Positions 42,987 to 53,096 of a DNA stretch of 64,000 nucleotides are shown in pieces (position 1 is the first letter of the stretch; each line of letters opens with the position of its first letter). Made by a program: the position numbers and the translations under genes. The DNA lies in the NCBI GenBank assembly GCA_035695825.1, contig DASRRH010000026.1, positions 372,001-436,000 of the forward strand, in the 5' to 3' direction. Source of the DNA: JAKEFM01 sp035695825 (GTDB lineage: Bacteria > Planctomycetota > UBA1135 > JAKEFM01). The notes beneath the pieces are model-generated. The model ran no database searches, was not told where the DNA came from, and worked only from the letters and a program-made list of their open reading frames with translations.

Positions 42987-45014
42987 TCAGGCGGGCTCGA
43001 GGCGCAAGCCCAGGTTCCGCGCGCGCGAGCGGACCCCCCTCGCGTCCGGGCTCTCGCGCAGCAGCGCCGTGGTCGGCGAGATCCGCTCGATCAGGCGGTT
43101 CCGCACATGCGGGTCTTCGAGGAAGCGGTCGAGCACCCCCGCCTCCTCGCTGCGGACGAGGGTCACGGTCTCCATCCGGACGACCCCCGCGCGCCCCGCC
43201 CACGCCCGCAGGGAGAACCGGACGTTCTGCGGGAGGGGCACCGCGCTCGCCCCCTTCAGCGTCTCGAGCATCGAGGCGACGCTCATCCCCTCCGCGAGGC
43301 CGAGCCGCACGCTCGCCTCCGTGATCCGGAACCGAAAGACCGGGTCGGAGTGCGTCCGCTCGCAGAAGCGGTCGAGCGCGTGGACGAGGTCGTGGGGATC
43401 CCCCGCCCCCGGGAAGAGGACGACCTCGAAGTCGGGGTTCACGAGCAGGCTCGCTCCGCTCCCCCCCGGGCGAAGCGGGCCGAGGAGGCGGGCCCCGAAG
43501 GGCGCGAGCCGGAGCGCGACCGGCCGTCCGCCGCCGTCGTAGCCGAGGTCGACGAGGCCGAGGAGGTGCGCCCGCCGGCGGACCCAAGCGAAGAGGTTCC
43601 AGGCGAGGCGCTGGGGGTCCTCGAGCGCGGCGGGGACGGGGTGCGGGGAGCGGGAGGAGATGAGGTCGGCCACGCCGAGCCGGTCGAGCCGGGTCAGGTA
43701 GGCGTTCCGAGCGACGAAGGGGAGCGCCATCGCGTCGACCCAGCGCCCCGGCGCGAGCCGCCGCAGGAGCCGGAGGAACAGGCGGCGCAGGCGCGACTGG
43801 TGGAGGACTTCGCCCGGCAGCCCCCGCTCCTCCAGGCTCCAGTCGAGGATGCGCCGGACCTTCTCCGCGAGCGGGAGCGCCCCGAAGGCGGCGCCCGCGG
43901 TCGAGAGCGCGAGGGTCCGCTCCCCTGTCCGGTCGACCAGGCGGCGCGCCAGGGAGAAGCGGAGGAGCGTCTCGAAGACCTCCTCCGCCTCGGCCTCTCG
44001 CGTCCGCATCGGGATCAGGCCTGCCGCGAGCCTCCGCTCCGTCGTCCGGAAGACGCTCCCCTGCGCCGTGAACCGGACGCGCCCCTCGACCAGGGAGGCG
44101 AGGAGCCGGCTCAGGTTGCTCGCCAGGTCGGCGCCACAGACCGCCTCGGCCTCGACGGTCGGAGGCTCGTCCCGCGCGCGTCGCCGGAGGAGGGCGAGGA
44201 CGACCTCGGGGAAGACGAGGAGCGTCGGCTCCGCGAGGCCGATGCCGTAGCGGGAGAGGTCGAGATCGAGGACCGTCCCGAGCGAGGCCCGGTCGAGCTC
44301 CCGCTTCCACGCCGCCGCGTCGAACCGTTCGAGCCCGAGGTCGAAGCGCTGGAAGAGCGAGCGGGGGAGGATCCCCCCCGCCCGGACGGCCGTCTCCCGA
44401 ACGAGGCGGCGGAGCGCCTCGGGGAGTCGCTCGATGCGCGCGGCGACGTCCCCCTCCTCGGCGAGGGTCCCCCGGGCGCGCCCTCCCCCGGGCTCTCCTC
44501 TCCCCTTTCCGGCTCGGGGCTTCTCGGGAGGGCGCAGGCGCCGGAGGTGGCCCCGGAGCGTCAGGAGGTCGGCGACGCCGCAGCTCTCCCGGAGCCGGAC
44601 CTCGAGGACGGCCTCCCCGAGCGGCACGGGGACGGCGTAGCCGCTCTCCCCGAAGTCGCGCCAGCCGCGGACGAGGGCGGGGACGAGGAAGCCCCTCCGC
44701 TCGAGGGCGCCCACGGCGGCCTCGACCTCGACCGCTCCCATCCGCTCGAAGGGGGGCGCGCGGCGCAGTTCCCTCTCCGTGCGGGTGAAGCCGGGCGCCG
44801 CGAGGAATTGGGCGAGCAGGGCGGAGAGCTTCTTCCCGAGGGCCGCGAGACGCGCGGCGACGATGCGGGGGTCCGCCATCGCCGCCGCGAGCGCCTCGAC
44901 GATCCCGTCCCGGGAACCCGGGATCCCCCTTCCCTCTCCGCACCAGAAGGCGTGCGCCTCCCGCAGCGCCCCTTCCGGGAGGGAGGCGAGGAGGGGCGCC
45001 ATCGCGCGCGTCAC
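42987..45014 (-). CDS. Helicase-associated domain protein, partner of XPB
   Basis: 675 aa, no P-loop. FDLGLERFDAAAWKRELDRA and the C-terminal ASLLVNPDFEVVLFPGAGDPHDLVHALDRFCERTHSDPVFRFRITEASVRLGLAEGMS match the helicase-XPB N-terminal/helicase_C_3 type domain that is encoded next to XPB in bacteria. The middle has winged-helix-like stretches. GTG 45014 overlaps the XPB stop. Probably a regulatory or DNA-binding partner of the helicase. Confidence 0.75.
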   Translation of the reverse strand: MTRAMAPLLASLPEGALREAHAFWCGEGRGIPGSRDGIVEALAAAMADPRIVAARLAALGKKLSALLAQFLAAPGFTRTERELRRAPPFERMGAVEVEAAVGALERRGFLVPALVRGWRDFGESGYAVPVPLGEAVLEVRLRESCGVADLLTLRGHLRRLRPPEKPRAGKGRGEPGGGRARGTLAEEGDVAARIERLPEALRRLVRETAVRAGGILPRSLFQRFDLGLERFDAAAWKRELDRASLGTVLDLDLSRYGIGLAEPTLLVFPEVVLALLRRRARDEPPTVEAEAVCGADLASNLSRLLASLVEGRVRFTAQGSVFRTTERRLAAGLIPMRTREAEAEEVFETLLRFSLARRLVDRTGERTLALSTAGAAFGALPLAEKVRRILDWSLEERGLPGEVLHQSRLRRLFLRLLRRLAPGRWVDAMALPFVARNAYLTRLDRLGVADLISSRSPHPVPAALEDPQRLAWNLFAWVRRRAHLLGLVDLGYDGGGRPVALRLAPFGARLLGPLRPGGSGASLLVNPDFEVVLFPGAGDPHDLVHALDRFCERTHSDPVFRFRITEASVRLGLAEGMSVASMLETLKGASAVPLPQNVRFSLRAWAGRAGVVRMETVTLVRSEEAGVLDRFLEDPHVRNRLIERISPTTALLRESPDARGVRSRARNLGLRLEPA

Positions 45015-46753
45015 CTCGTCTCCCCTTCCGCGGGGTCGCGCCGCGGCGGATCGGGCCGGCGGAGGCGTCGCTCGATCGCGCGCACGCCGCGGATCTCGTA
45101 GGCGTAGCCCTGCTCGGCGAGGAAGCGCTGCCGCTTCTCCGCGAAGTCCTGATCGCGGGAGTCCTCCGTGACGAGCGCGTAGAAGTGCGCGAGCCTCCCC
45201 CCTTCCTTCGGGCGCAGGATCCTCCCGAGCCGCTGAGCCTCCTCCTGGCGCGAGCCGAAGGTCCCGGAGATCTCGATCGCCACGTTCGCGTCGGGGAGAT
45301 CGATCGCGAAGTTCCCGACCCGGGAGAGGAGGAGGAGCCGGATCCGGCCCCGCCGGAACTCCTCGTAGAGCCGCTGCCGCTCGGCGACCGGCGTCCCCCC
45401 GGTGATGAGCGGAGCCGCCAGCCGAGCTGCGTATCCGCGGAGCTGGTCGAGGTACTGCCCGAGGACGAGGACCAAGTCCCCCTCGTGGAGCGCCAGGAGC
45501 TTGGCGACGAGCGCCTCCTTCGCGGGGTTCTCGGAAGCGATGCGGAAGCGCTCGCGCGCGGGCGCGAGGAGGTAGCGGTCGCGCAGCGCCGCCTCGAGGG
45601 GGACCCGGACCTCGACGCAGCGCGCCGTCGCGATGAACCCCTGGCGCTCCAGGGCTCGCCAGGGGACGTCGAAACGCTTCGGCCCGATCAGTCCGAAGAC
45701 CTCGTCCTCCCGCCCGTCCTCCCGCACGAGGGTCGCCGTGAGCCCGAGCCTGCGGCGGGCTTGGAGGTCCGCCGTGATCCGGAAGACCGGGGCGGGAAGG
45801 AGATGGACCTCGTCGTAGACGACGAGGCCCCAGTTGCGCTCCCCGAAGATCCGGAAATGGGGGAAGTCGTCCGTCTTCCGGGACCGGTACGTGATCATCT
45901 GGTAGGTCGAGAGCGTCACGGGCCGGATCGACTTCGATGCCCCCGTGAACTCCCCGATCTGCTCGGGGAGAAGCGTCGTCTTGTCGAGCAGCTCCTCGCG
46001 CCACTGCCGCACGGCCACCGTGTTCGTGGTCAGGACGAGGGCGTGGGTCCCGACGGCCGCGAGGACCCCCATTCCGACGACCGTCTTCCCCGCGCCGCAG
46101 GGGAGGACGACGACTCCGGAGCCGCCGCGGACGGACCCTCCCGCGTGGAAGGCCTCGATCGCATCGGCCTGGTAGGGCCGCATCGCGAAGGGGGCGCCCG
46201 ACCGCGTCGTCGAGCGCATCCCGACCGGGAGGGGGTCCCCATCCAGGTAGCCCGCGAGGTCCTCGACCGGCCAGCCGAGCCGGACGAGGGCCTGCTTGAG
46301 CGCCCCCCGGGCCCCCTCGTCGACGAGCCGGGCCGACCCGTCGTAGGCCTCGCGCAGGTGGGGCTCCACGGAGTCGAGGGAGGCGACCGCGCGCAGCGTC
46401 TCCTCCCGGTCCGCCCGGAGGAGGAGCCGGCCCCCCTCGCGCTCGAGCCGGAGGCGGCCCCAGCGTCCGTGCCAGTCCTCCACCTCCGCGAGGAGACCCT
46501 TCGGGACGGGATACTGGCTCCATCCCGTGAGGGATTCCCGGATCGCGGCGAAGGGCGTCCCGAGGGCCGCGGCGCTCCAGACCGAGATCGGGGTGACGCG
46601 GTAGGTGTGGAGGTGCTCGGGACTCTTCTCGAGCTCGGCGAAACGCGCGAGGGCCTCGCGCGCCTCCTCGAAGCGGGGATGGTCGACGAGGAGGAGCACC
46701 GTCCGGTCGCTCTGGACGATGAGGGGACGGTCGCGCGCGACGACCAGGTTCAC
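45011..46753 (-). CDS. XPB/Ssl2-type DNA repair helicase
   Basis: 580 aa. After a damage-recognition-like N-terminus come MRPYQADAIEAF, Walker A LPCGAGKTVVG, DEVH box YDEVHLLPAP, and TATLVREDGREDEVFGLIGPKRFD including the RED motif found in XPB. Motif VI is EEAQRLGRILRPKEGG. It should be a 3'-5' helicase acting in excision repair or transcription-coupled processes. GTG 46753 overlaps the uvrA stop, so it is translationally coupled to UvrA. Confidence 0.93.
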   Translation of the reverse strand: MNLVVARDRPLIVQSDRTVLLLVDHPRFEEAREALARFAELEKSPEHLHTYRVTPISVWSAAALGTPFAAIRESLTGWSQYPVPKGLLAEVEDWHGRWGRLRLEREGGRLLLRADREETLRAVASLDSVEPHLREAYDGSARLVDEGARGALKQALVRLGWPVEDLAGYLDGDPLPVGMRSTTRSGAPFAMRPYQADAIEAFHAGGSVRGGSGVVVLPCGAGKTVVGMGVLAAVGTHALVLTTNTVAVRQWREELLDKTTLLPEQIGEFTGASKSIRPVTLSTYQMITYRSRKTDDFPHFRIFGERNWGLVVYDEVHLLPAPVFRITADLQARRRLGLTATLVREDGREDEVFGLIGPKRFDVPWRALERQGFIATARCVEVRVPLEAALRDRYLLAPARERFRIASENPAKEALVAKLLALHEGDLVLVLGQYLDQLRGYAARLAAPLITGGTPVAERQRLYEEFRRGRIRLLLLSRVGNFAIDLPDANVAIEISGTFGSRQEEAQRLGRILRPKEGGRLAHFYALVTEDSRDQDFAEKRQRFLAEQGYAYEIRGVRAIERRLRRPDPPRRDPAEGETR

Positions 46754-49700
46754 TCGACCCCCGCCGCGGCCCCCTCGCCTGCCCGCGCGCGGAGGACGCG
46801 TCCGGTGACCGAGGAAGGCTCCCCGCGGATCGCCGAGGGGGTCCCGGCGAAGACGACCCGCCCTCCCTCCCGTCCCGCCCCGGGCCCGACCTCGATCAGG
46901 TGGTCCGCGCGGGCGAGGACCTCGGGGTGGTGCTCGACGAGGAGGACGGTGTCCCCCGCCTCGACGAGGCGCCGGAGTCCCGCCAGGAGCGGGGCGACGT
47001 CGAGCAGATGGAGGCCGACGGTCGGCTCGTCGAGGAGGAAGAGCCGCCTCCCCCCCTCCCCGGGCGCGCCGGGCACTTCACCCGTCTCGACCTCCTCCCC
47101 CAGCGCCGGGCGAGCGACCGTCCCCGCTAGGACGGCGGCGAGGCGCACGCGCTGGCTCTCCCCGCCCGAGAGCGTGGTCGCGCTCTGGCCGAGCCGGAGG
47201 TAGCCGAGGCCGAGGAAGTCGAGCGCGTCGAGGACGGCGCGGATCGCCGGGGCGTGCTCGAAGAAAACGCGCGCGGCGGCGACGTCGAGCTCGAGGACCT
47301 CGGCGATCGTCCGCCCCTGGAGCCGGACGGCGAGGGTCGCTTCGTCGAACCGCCGCCCTCCGCACTCCTCGCAAGGGAGCCAGACGTCGGCGAGGAACTC
47401 CATCGGGACGCGCGTCGCACCCTTCCCCTGGCACGCCTCGCACCTCCCCCCGGCGGCGAAGGGAGAGAAGCGCCCCGGCCCGAACCCCCGCGCGCGGGCC
47501 TCCGGCGCGCGCGCGAAGAGGCCCCGGATCTCCTCGAAGATCCCGGTGCAGGTCGCGGGATTCGAGAGCGGGGTCCGCCCGATCGGCGCGCTCCCGAGGA
47601 CGACGACGCGGTCGAGGAGGCTCGCCCCGTGGAGCGCGTCGAAGGGACGCGACCCTCCCAAGCGCCCGGCCCCCGGGACGCCCGCCTGGGCGAGGGCCGG
47701 CAGGAGCGACTCGAAGACGAGCGCCGACTTCCCCGCTCCCGACGGGCCGCAGACCGCGGAAAGTCTCCCGAGGGGGACCTCGAGGGAGACACCCCGCAGG
47801 TTCCTCGCGCGCGCGCCCACGAGCCGGAGGATCCCTCGAGGCGGAGCGCGCTCCGCGGCCGGGGCGGGGAGGGGAATCTCCCCGCGCAGCATCCGGCCCG
47901 TCGCCGAGACCCCCCGCGCCTCGAGCGCGGCGGGAGGGCCCTCCGCGACGACGCGCCCTCCCTCGGCGCCGGCGCCCGGACCGAGGTCGATCACCCAGTC
48001 CGCGGCCCGCACGACCGCCTCGTCGTGCTCGACGACGATCACCGTGTTCCCCTCGTCGCGCAGCCGACGGAGCGCCTCCAGGAGGGGCTCGACGTCGCAG
48101 GGGTGGAGGCCGACGGTCGGCTCGTCGAAGACGTAGACGACCCCGACGAGGGCCGTCCCGAGCATCGAGGCGAGTCGCACGCGCCGCGCCTCCCCTCCCG
48201 AGAGGCTCGCCGTCGAGCGGTCGAGCGTGAGGTACCCGAGGCCGACCGCCTCGAGCGCCTCGAGGCGCCCCCGGAGATCCCCTTCGACCTCCCGGAGGCA
48301 GGTGGCCCCCGGCTCGGGCAACGCGAGCGCTTCCAGGAACTCGAGCGCCTCCGCGACCGTGAGGCCGAGGAGGCCGGGGAGCGTCCGGTCCCCCAGGCGC
48401 ACGGCCCGCGCCTCGCGCCGCAGTCGTTCTCCCCCGCACTCCTCGCAGGGGACGTCCGAGAGCAGCGGGGCGAGGTCCCCCGACGCCCCCTTCGCTCTCC
48501 CTTCGACGAGGCCGATGAGCCCGGGCCATGCCGCGCGAAGCCGCGCGGGCTGCGCCCCGCGGCGCCCCTCGCGGTCGACGTCGACCGCGTAGCGCCTCTC
48601 CCCCGTGCCGCGGAGGAGGAGTTCCCGCGCCCGCTCGGTGAGATCCCCGAAGGGGAGGGAGAGATCGATGCCGTTGCGGCGAGCGGCCGTCCGCGCGACC
48701 GCCGCGTAGAGCCCGTCCTCCCGCCGGAGGAGTCGCTCGACGGAGGGGTGGAGGGCCCCGAGGAGGAAGGGCTCCTGCGGCGCCACGACGACCCTCGCCG
48801 GGTCGCAACGGCTGCGCTCCCCGACCCCGCGGCAGCCCGGACACGCCCCCGCGACCAGGTTGAAGGAGAAGTGGCGGGGCGAAAGGGGCTCCTGCAGCCG
48901 GAAGCCGCACCGCGGGCAGGCTCCGTTCGTCGAGAAGGTCCGCCGCTGCGGATCCCCCGCGATCGCCAGGACCACGGTCCCGTTCCCGAACGCCGCGGCC
49001 TGCTCGGCCGCCTCGGCGATCCGCGCGCGCGTGGAAGGGGCGAACTCCACGCGGTCGACGACGAGCTCGAGCCTGCGGAACGGACCGCTCCCCATTTCCT
49101 CGATCCGCCTCTCCCGGCCGTCCACGAGCAGGCGTGCGAACCCCTCGCGGCGCAGGCGCGCGAGGAGGACCCGGAGCCCCCCGTCCTCGAGGGGGGGGGC
49201 GAGCGGGGCGAGGACGTAGCCCCTCCTCCCCGCGAACTCCCGCGCGGCGAGGGCGGCGACCGAGGAAGGGGGCGCGGACGCGAGCGCCTCGCCGCACTCG
49301 GGGCACTGGGGCGACCCCGCCCGCGCGTAGAGGACGCGCAGCGCGTCGTGGATCTGGGTCGCCGTCGCGACCGTCGAGCGGGGGCCGCCCGAGGGGCCGG
49401 AGCCCTCGACGGCGATCGAGGGGCCGAGCCCCTCGATGCGATCGACGCTCGCCCGCTCGAGGCGCCCGAGGAATCGGCGCGCGTAGGTCGAGAGGCTCTC
49501 GACGAAGCGCCGCCGTCCCTCGGCGAAGACGACGTCGAGGGCGAGCGAGGTCTTCCCCGAGCCGGAAGGGCCCGTCACCGCGACGAGGCGACCGCGCGGG
49601 ATGGCGACGGAGAGGTCCCGGAGGTTGTTCGCGCGGGCGCCGAGGACCTCGATCCGGTCGGGCGCTCCCCCCGCCCGGGGCGGGCCCGCGCGGGAAGGGG

Positions 49701-52296
49701 GCGGGGCCTTGCGCCCCGAGAGGAGCGCGGCGAGGACCGCGCCGGTCGCGCCGGGGCGCGCCGCCACCTCCTCGGGCGTTCCCTCGGCCACGATCTCCCC
49801 TCCCTCGGCGCCGCTCCCGGGACCGAGGTCGATCACCCAGTCGGCGCACGCGACGAGGTCGGGGTGGTGCTCGACGACGACGACGGTGTGTCCCGAATCC
49901 ACGAGCCGGCGCAGCGCCGCGAGGAGGGTCCCGACGTCGCGCGCGTGGAGCCCGGTCGTCGGCTCGTCGAGGAGGAAGAGGGTCCGCCCCGGAGCGCGAC
50001 GGGCGAGGGCCCCGGCGAGCCGGACCCGCTGCGCCTCCCCCCCGGAGAGGTGGGGGGAGGGTTGCCCGACGCGCAGGTACCCGAGCCCCACCTCGCCGAG
50101 CGCGTCGAGGAGGGCGCGGATCCGGGGATGGTCCGCGAAGAACGCCCGGGCCTCCTCGACCGTCATGTCGAGCACGTCGGCGATGGACCGGCCCCTGCGG
50201 CGCACGGCGAGCGTCTCCGCGTTGAAGCGGCTCCCTTCGCACTCGGGGCAGGGGGCCGTGACGGGAGCAAGGAAGTCGAGTCGCAGCTCCCGCACGCCCG
50301 CGCCAAAGCAGGCCTCGCACCTCCCCCCGCGGACGTTGAACGAGAAGCGGCCCGGGCCGAAGCCGCGCAGCCGCGCCTCGGGGAGGGCGGCGTAGAGCGC
50401 GCGCACGCGGTCGAAGAGGCCCATCCAGGTCGCGGGGTTGCTCCGGGGGGTCCGGCCGAGGGGCGCGGCGCGGAGCTCGACGACCGCGGAGAGCCCTTCG
50501 AATCCCTCGATCCCGCCGTGCGGCTCGGGCGCCTCGGCGGCCCCGTGGAGGCGGCCGCGGAGGGCCCGGGCGAGCGTCCCCTCGACGAGCGTCGACTTGC
50601 CCGACCCGCTCACGCCGGTCACCGCGACGAGGCAGCCGAGAGGGAAGGCGACGTCGATCCCCTTAAGGTTGTTCCCCCGGGCGCCGCGAACGCGGAGCAG
50701 ACCGCGCGGGCGCCGGCGCGCGGGGGGGAGGGCCTCCGGCCCCTCGCCGCGCAGGAGGGCGCCCGTCGGGGATCCCGGCTCCCGAGCCACCTGCGCCGGG
50801 GTCCCGAACGCGACGACCCGACCCCCCTCCCCCCCCGCTCCGGGCCCGAGGTCGACGAGGAGGTCGCAGGCCCGGAGCGTCGCCTCGTCGTGCTCGACGA
50901 CGAGGACCGTGTTCCCCCCGTCGCGCAGCCGTCGCAGGGAGCCGAGCAGCCGCCCGACGTCCCGAGGGTGGAGCCCGACGGTCGGCTCGTCGAGGACGTA
51001 GACGACCCCGGAGAGCGCCGCCCCGAGTTGGCTCCCGAGCCGGACGCGCTGCGCCTCTCCCGCGGAGAGGGTCGCGATCGGCCGCTCGAGCGCGACGTAG
51101 CCGACCCCCACCTCTTCGAGGAAGGCGAGGCGCGCGCTGAGCTCGCGGAAGAGGTCGCGGCCGACGGCCGCCTCGCGGGGGCCGAGGTCGAGCCCGGCGA
51201 AGAAGCGCGCGGCCTCGGCGAGGGGGATCCTGCAGAGTTCGGCGATGCCCTTCCCGTGGAAGGTCGTCCCCCGCGCCGTCGCGTTGAGCCGGCTCCCCCC
51301 GCACTCCGGGCAAGGGGGGGGCGTTCGAGGAGTCGGCTCCTCGATCTCCTCTTCCTCGGCGCTCCCTCGCTCGAGGCGCGGGCGGCTCTCCGGGTCGAGC
51401 GAGCCCGTCCCTTCGCAGCGCGGGCAGGCCCCATGGTCCGAATTGAACGAGAAGAGGCGCGGCTCGAACTCCGGGAGGTCGACCCCGCACGCCGGGCAGG
51501 AACGCGAGCTGGAGAAGACCTGGTCCCCCTCCGGCGTGGCAAGGACGAGGGCTCCGTTCCCGGCGGCGAGTCCCGCCCCGACCGCCTCGCGGAGCCTCCC
51601 GCGCTTTTCCGGGGCGGGGGTGAGGCGGTCGAGGACCACCTCGATCGTGTGGCGCTTGTGCTTCTCGAGCGCCGGAGGCTCGTCGAGCCGGACGAGCGCC
51701 CCGTCGACGCGGGCGCGGACGTATCCCAGGCGTTGGAGCCGCGCCATCTCCCCCCGGTGCTCCCCCCGCCGGTCCCGCACGACCGGCGCGAGGAGGACGG
51801 AGCGGCGGCCGGCCGCCGCCTCGAGGATCCGATCGACGATTCTCTCCGGCGACTGGGGGACCACCTCCCGCCCGCAGGAGGGGCAGTGGGGCGTCCCGAG
51901 ACGGGAGAAGAGGAGCCGGAGGTAGTCGTGGACCTCCGTCACCGTCCCGACCGTCGATCGGGGGCTGCGGCCGAGCCCCCGCTGGTCCACGGCCACCGTG
52001 GGCCCGAGCCCCTCGATCGAGTCGAGCGCGGGCCGCTCGAGGGGGCCGAGGAACTGCCGGGCGAAGGGGGAGAGGCACTCGAGGAACCGCCGCTGCCCCT
52101 CCCGGTGGATCGTGTCGAAGACGAGGGAGGACTTCCCCGAGCCCGAGACCCCCGAGAACCCGACGAGGAGCCCGTGCGGCAGGTCGAGATCGACGCTCCG
52201 GAGGTTGTGCTCCCGGGCACCCCGGACGCGGAGCACCCCCTTCGGGGGTCCCGGCGGAGAGGGGCCACGGCCCGGAGCGTGGAGGGACTTTCCCAC
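46750..52296 (-). CDS. uvrA: Double-length excinuclease ABC subunit A
   Basis: 1848 aa, about twice the normal UvrA. Two complete UvrA units lie in tandem, each with two ABC ATPase modules. There are four Walker A motifs (GVSGSGKSSL, GVSGSGKSTL, GPSGSGKTSL, GPSGAGKSAL) and four signatures (LSAGEAQRVRL, LSGGEAQRVRL, LSGGEARRVRL, LSGGESQRVRL). Zinc modules with paired CxxC recur in both halves. Such duplication is known for chlamydial UvrA. A single chain could do the work of the UvrA dimer in damage recognition. GTG 52296 start. Confidence 0.95.
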   Translation of the reverse strand: MGKSLHAPGRGPSPPGPPKGVLRVRGAREHNLRSVDLDLPHGLLVGFSGVSGSGKSSLVFDTIHREGQRRFLECLSPFARQFLGPLERPALDSIEGLGPTVAVDQRGLGRSPRSTVGTVTEVHDYLRLLFSRLGTPHCPSCGREVVPQSPERIVDRILEAAAGRRSVLLAPVVRDRRGEHRGEMARLQRLGYVRARVDGALVRLDEPPALEKHKRHTIEVVLDRLTPAPEKRGRLREAVGAGLAAGNGALVLATPEGDQVFSSSRSCPACGVDLPEFEPRLFSFNSDHGACPRCEGTGSLDPESRPRLERGSAEEEEIEEPTPRTPPPCPECGGSRLNATARGTTFHGKGIAELCRIPLAEAARFFAGLDLGPREAAVGRDLFRELSARLAFLEEVGVGYVALERPIATLSAGEAQRVRLGSQLGAALSGVVYVLDEPTVGLHPRDVGRLLGSLRRLRDGGNTVLVVEHDEATLRACDLLVDLGPGAGGEGGRVVAFGTPAQVAREPGSPTGALLRGEGPEALPPARRRPRGLLRVRGARGNNLKGIDVAFPLGCLVAVTGVSGSGKSTLVEGTLARALRGRLHGAAEAPEPHGGIEGFEGLSAVVELRAAPLGRTPRSNPATWMGLFDRVRALYAALPEARLRGFGPGRFSFNVRGGRCEACFGAGVRELRLDFLAPVTAPCPECEGSRFNAETLAVRRRGRSIADVLDMTVEEARAFFADHPRIRALLDALGEVGLGYLRVGQPSPHLSGGEAQRVRLAGALARRAPGRTLFLLDEPTTGLHARDVGTLLAALRRLVDSGHTVVVVEHHPDLVACADWVIDLGPGSGAEGGEIVAEGTPEEVAARPGATGAVLAALLSGRKAPPPSRAGPPRAGGAPDRIEVLGARANNLRDLSVAIPRGRLVAVTGPSGSGKTSLALDVVFAEGRRRFVESLSTYARRFLGRLERASVDRIEGLGPSIAVEGSGPSGGPRSTVATATQIHDALRVLYARAGSPQCPECGEALASAPPSSVAALAAREFAGRRGYVLAPLAPPLEDGGLRVLLARLRREGFARLLVDGRERRIEEMGSGPFRRLELVVDRVEFAPSTRARIAEAAEQAAAFGNGTVVLAIAGDPQRRTFSTNGACPRCGFRLQEPLSPRHFSFNLVAGACPGCRGVGERSRCDPARVVVAPQEPFLLGALHPSVERLLRREDGLYAAVARTAARRNGIDLSLPFGDLTERARELLLRGTGERRYAVDVDREGRRGAQPARLRAAWPGLIGLVEGRAKGASGDLAPLLSDVPCEECGGERLRREARAVRLGDRTLPGLLGLTVAEALEFLEALALPEPGATCLREVEGDLRGRLEALEAVGLGYLTLDRSTASLSGGEARRVRLASMLGTALVGVVYVFDEPTVGLHPCDVEPLLEALRRLRDEGNTVIVVEHDEAVVRAADWVIDLGPGAGAEGGRVVAEGPPAALEARGVSATGRMLRGEIPLPAPAAERAPPRGILRLVGARARNLRGVSLEVPLGRLSAVCGPSGAGKSALVFESLLPALAQAGVPGAGRLGGSRPFDALHGASLLDRVVVLGSAPIGRTPLSNPATCTGIFEEIRGLFARAPEARARGFGPGRFSPFAAGGRCEACQGKGATRVPMEFLADVWLPCEECGGRRFDEATLAVRLQGRTIAEVLELDVAAARVFFEHAPAIRAVLDALDFLGLGYLRLGQSATTLSGGESQRVRLAAVLAGTVARPALGEEVETGEVPGAPGEGGRRLFLLDEPTVGLHLLDVAPLLAGLRRLVEAGDTVLLVEHHPEVLARADHLIEVGPGAGREGGRVVFAGTPSAIRGEPSSVTGRVLRARAGEGAAAGVE

Positions 52297-52325
52297 GTTG
52301 TTCCGAACCGTGCAATTCTAACGGG

Positions 52326-53096
52326 TCAGGCGCGCACGCGCCGACGGACCGCCTCGTGCAGGCGGCCGTTCGTCGCGACGACGTTCGCTCCCTCGAGCCA
52401 GTTCTCCCCCCCGTCGAAGTCCGTGACCTTCCCCCCCGCCTCGCGGACGAGGAGGGCCCCCGCCGCGACGTCGTGGGGCTCGAGGTGCAATTCCCAGAAT
52501 CCGTCGAACCGCCCGGCGGCGACCCAGGCGAGGTCGACCGACGCCGCGCCGATGCGGCGGATCCCGCGCGCCTCGAAGAAGAAGCGGACGAAGTTGTCGA
52601 GGTTGTTGTTCGCGAGCTCCCCGCGCCGGTAGGGAAACCCGGTGACGAGGAGCGCGTCGGCGAGGGTCTCCTCCCTGGAGACTCGGATCGGCGCGCCATT
52701 CAGGGTCGCCCCCTTCCCCGCCTCGGCCGCGAACATCTCCTCGAGGACCGGGTTGTACACGACGGCCAGGTGAGGCTTCCCCTCGACGTAGCGGGCGATC
52801 GAGACCCCGAAGACGGGGACCCCGTGAACGAAGTTGATCGTCCCGTCGAGGGGGTCGACGTGCCAGAGCGGGCCCCCCTTTCCCTCCTCGCGCACCTCCT
52901 CCTCGCCCCGGATCGCCTCCCCCGGGAAGGCCCCCCGCAGGTCGGCGACGATCCTCCGCTCGGAGGCGCGGTCGGCCTCCGTGACGAGGTCGCGCGAGGA
53001 GGACTTGCGCCCGATCGTGCGCGCGTCGATCTTGCCGAAGTGGGCGCGCAGCACCTCCCCGGCCGCGCGGGCGATCGCCTCGACGCGGGCGATCAT
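52326..53096 (-). CDS. Inositol monophosphatase family protein
   Basis: 256 aa. The metal-site motifs are all present: Glu in IRGEEEV, DPLDGTINFVHG and LEPHDVAAGALLVREAGG (the usual W-D-x-A-A-G has His-Asp here). The family removes phosphate from inositol or similar small substrates. ATG 53096 overlaps the dacB stop. Confidence 0.92.
   Translation of the reverse strand: MIARVEAIARAAGEVLRAHFGKIDARTIGRKSSSRDLVTEADRASERRIVADLRGAFPGEAIRGEEEVREEGKGGPLWHVDPLDGTINFVHGVPVFGVSIARYVEGKPHLAVVYNPVLEEMFAAEAGKGATLNGAPIRVSREETLADALLVTGFPYRRGELANNNLDNFVRFFFEARGIRRIGAASVDLAWVAAGRFDGFWELHLEPHDVAAGALLVREAGGKVTDFDGGENWLEGANVVATNGRLHEAVRRRVRA

Noticed and set aside
47254..52632. A 1792-codon open frame antisense to uvrA
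   Set aside because: Mirror of uvrA codon bias with no recognisable domains; uvrA itself is certain.
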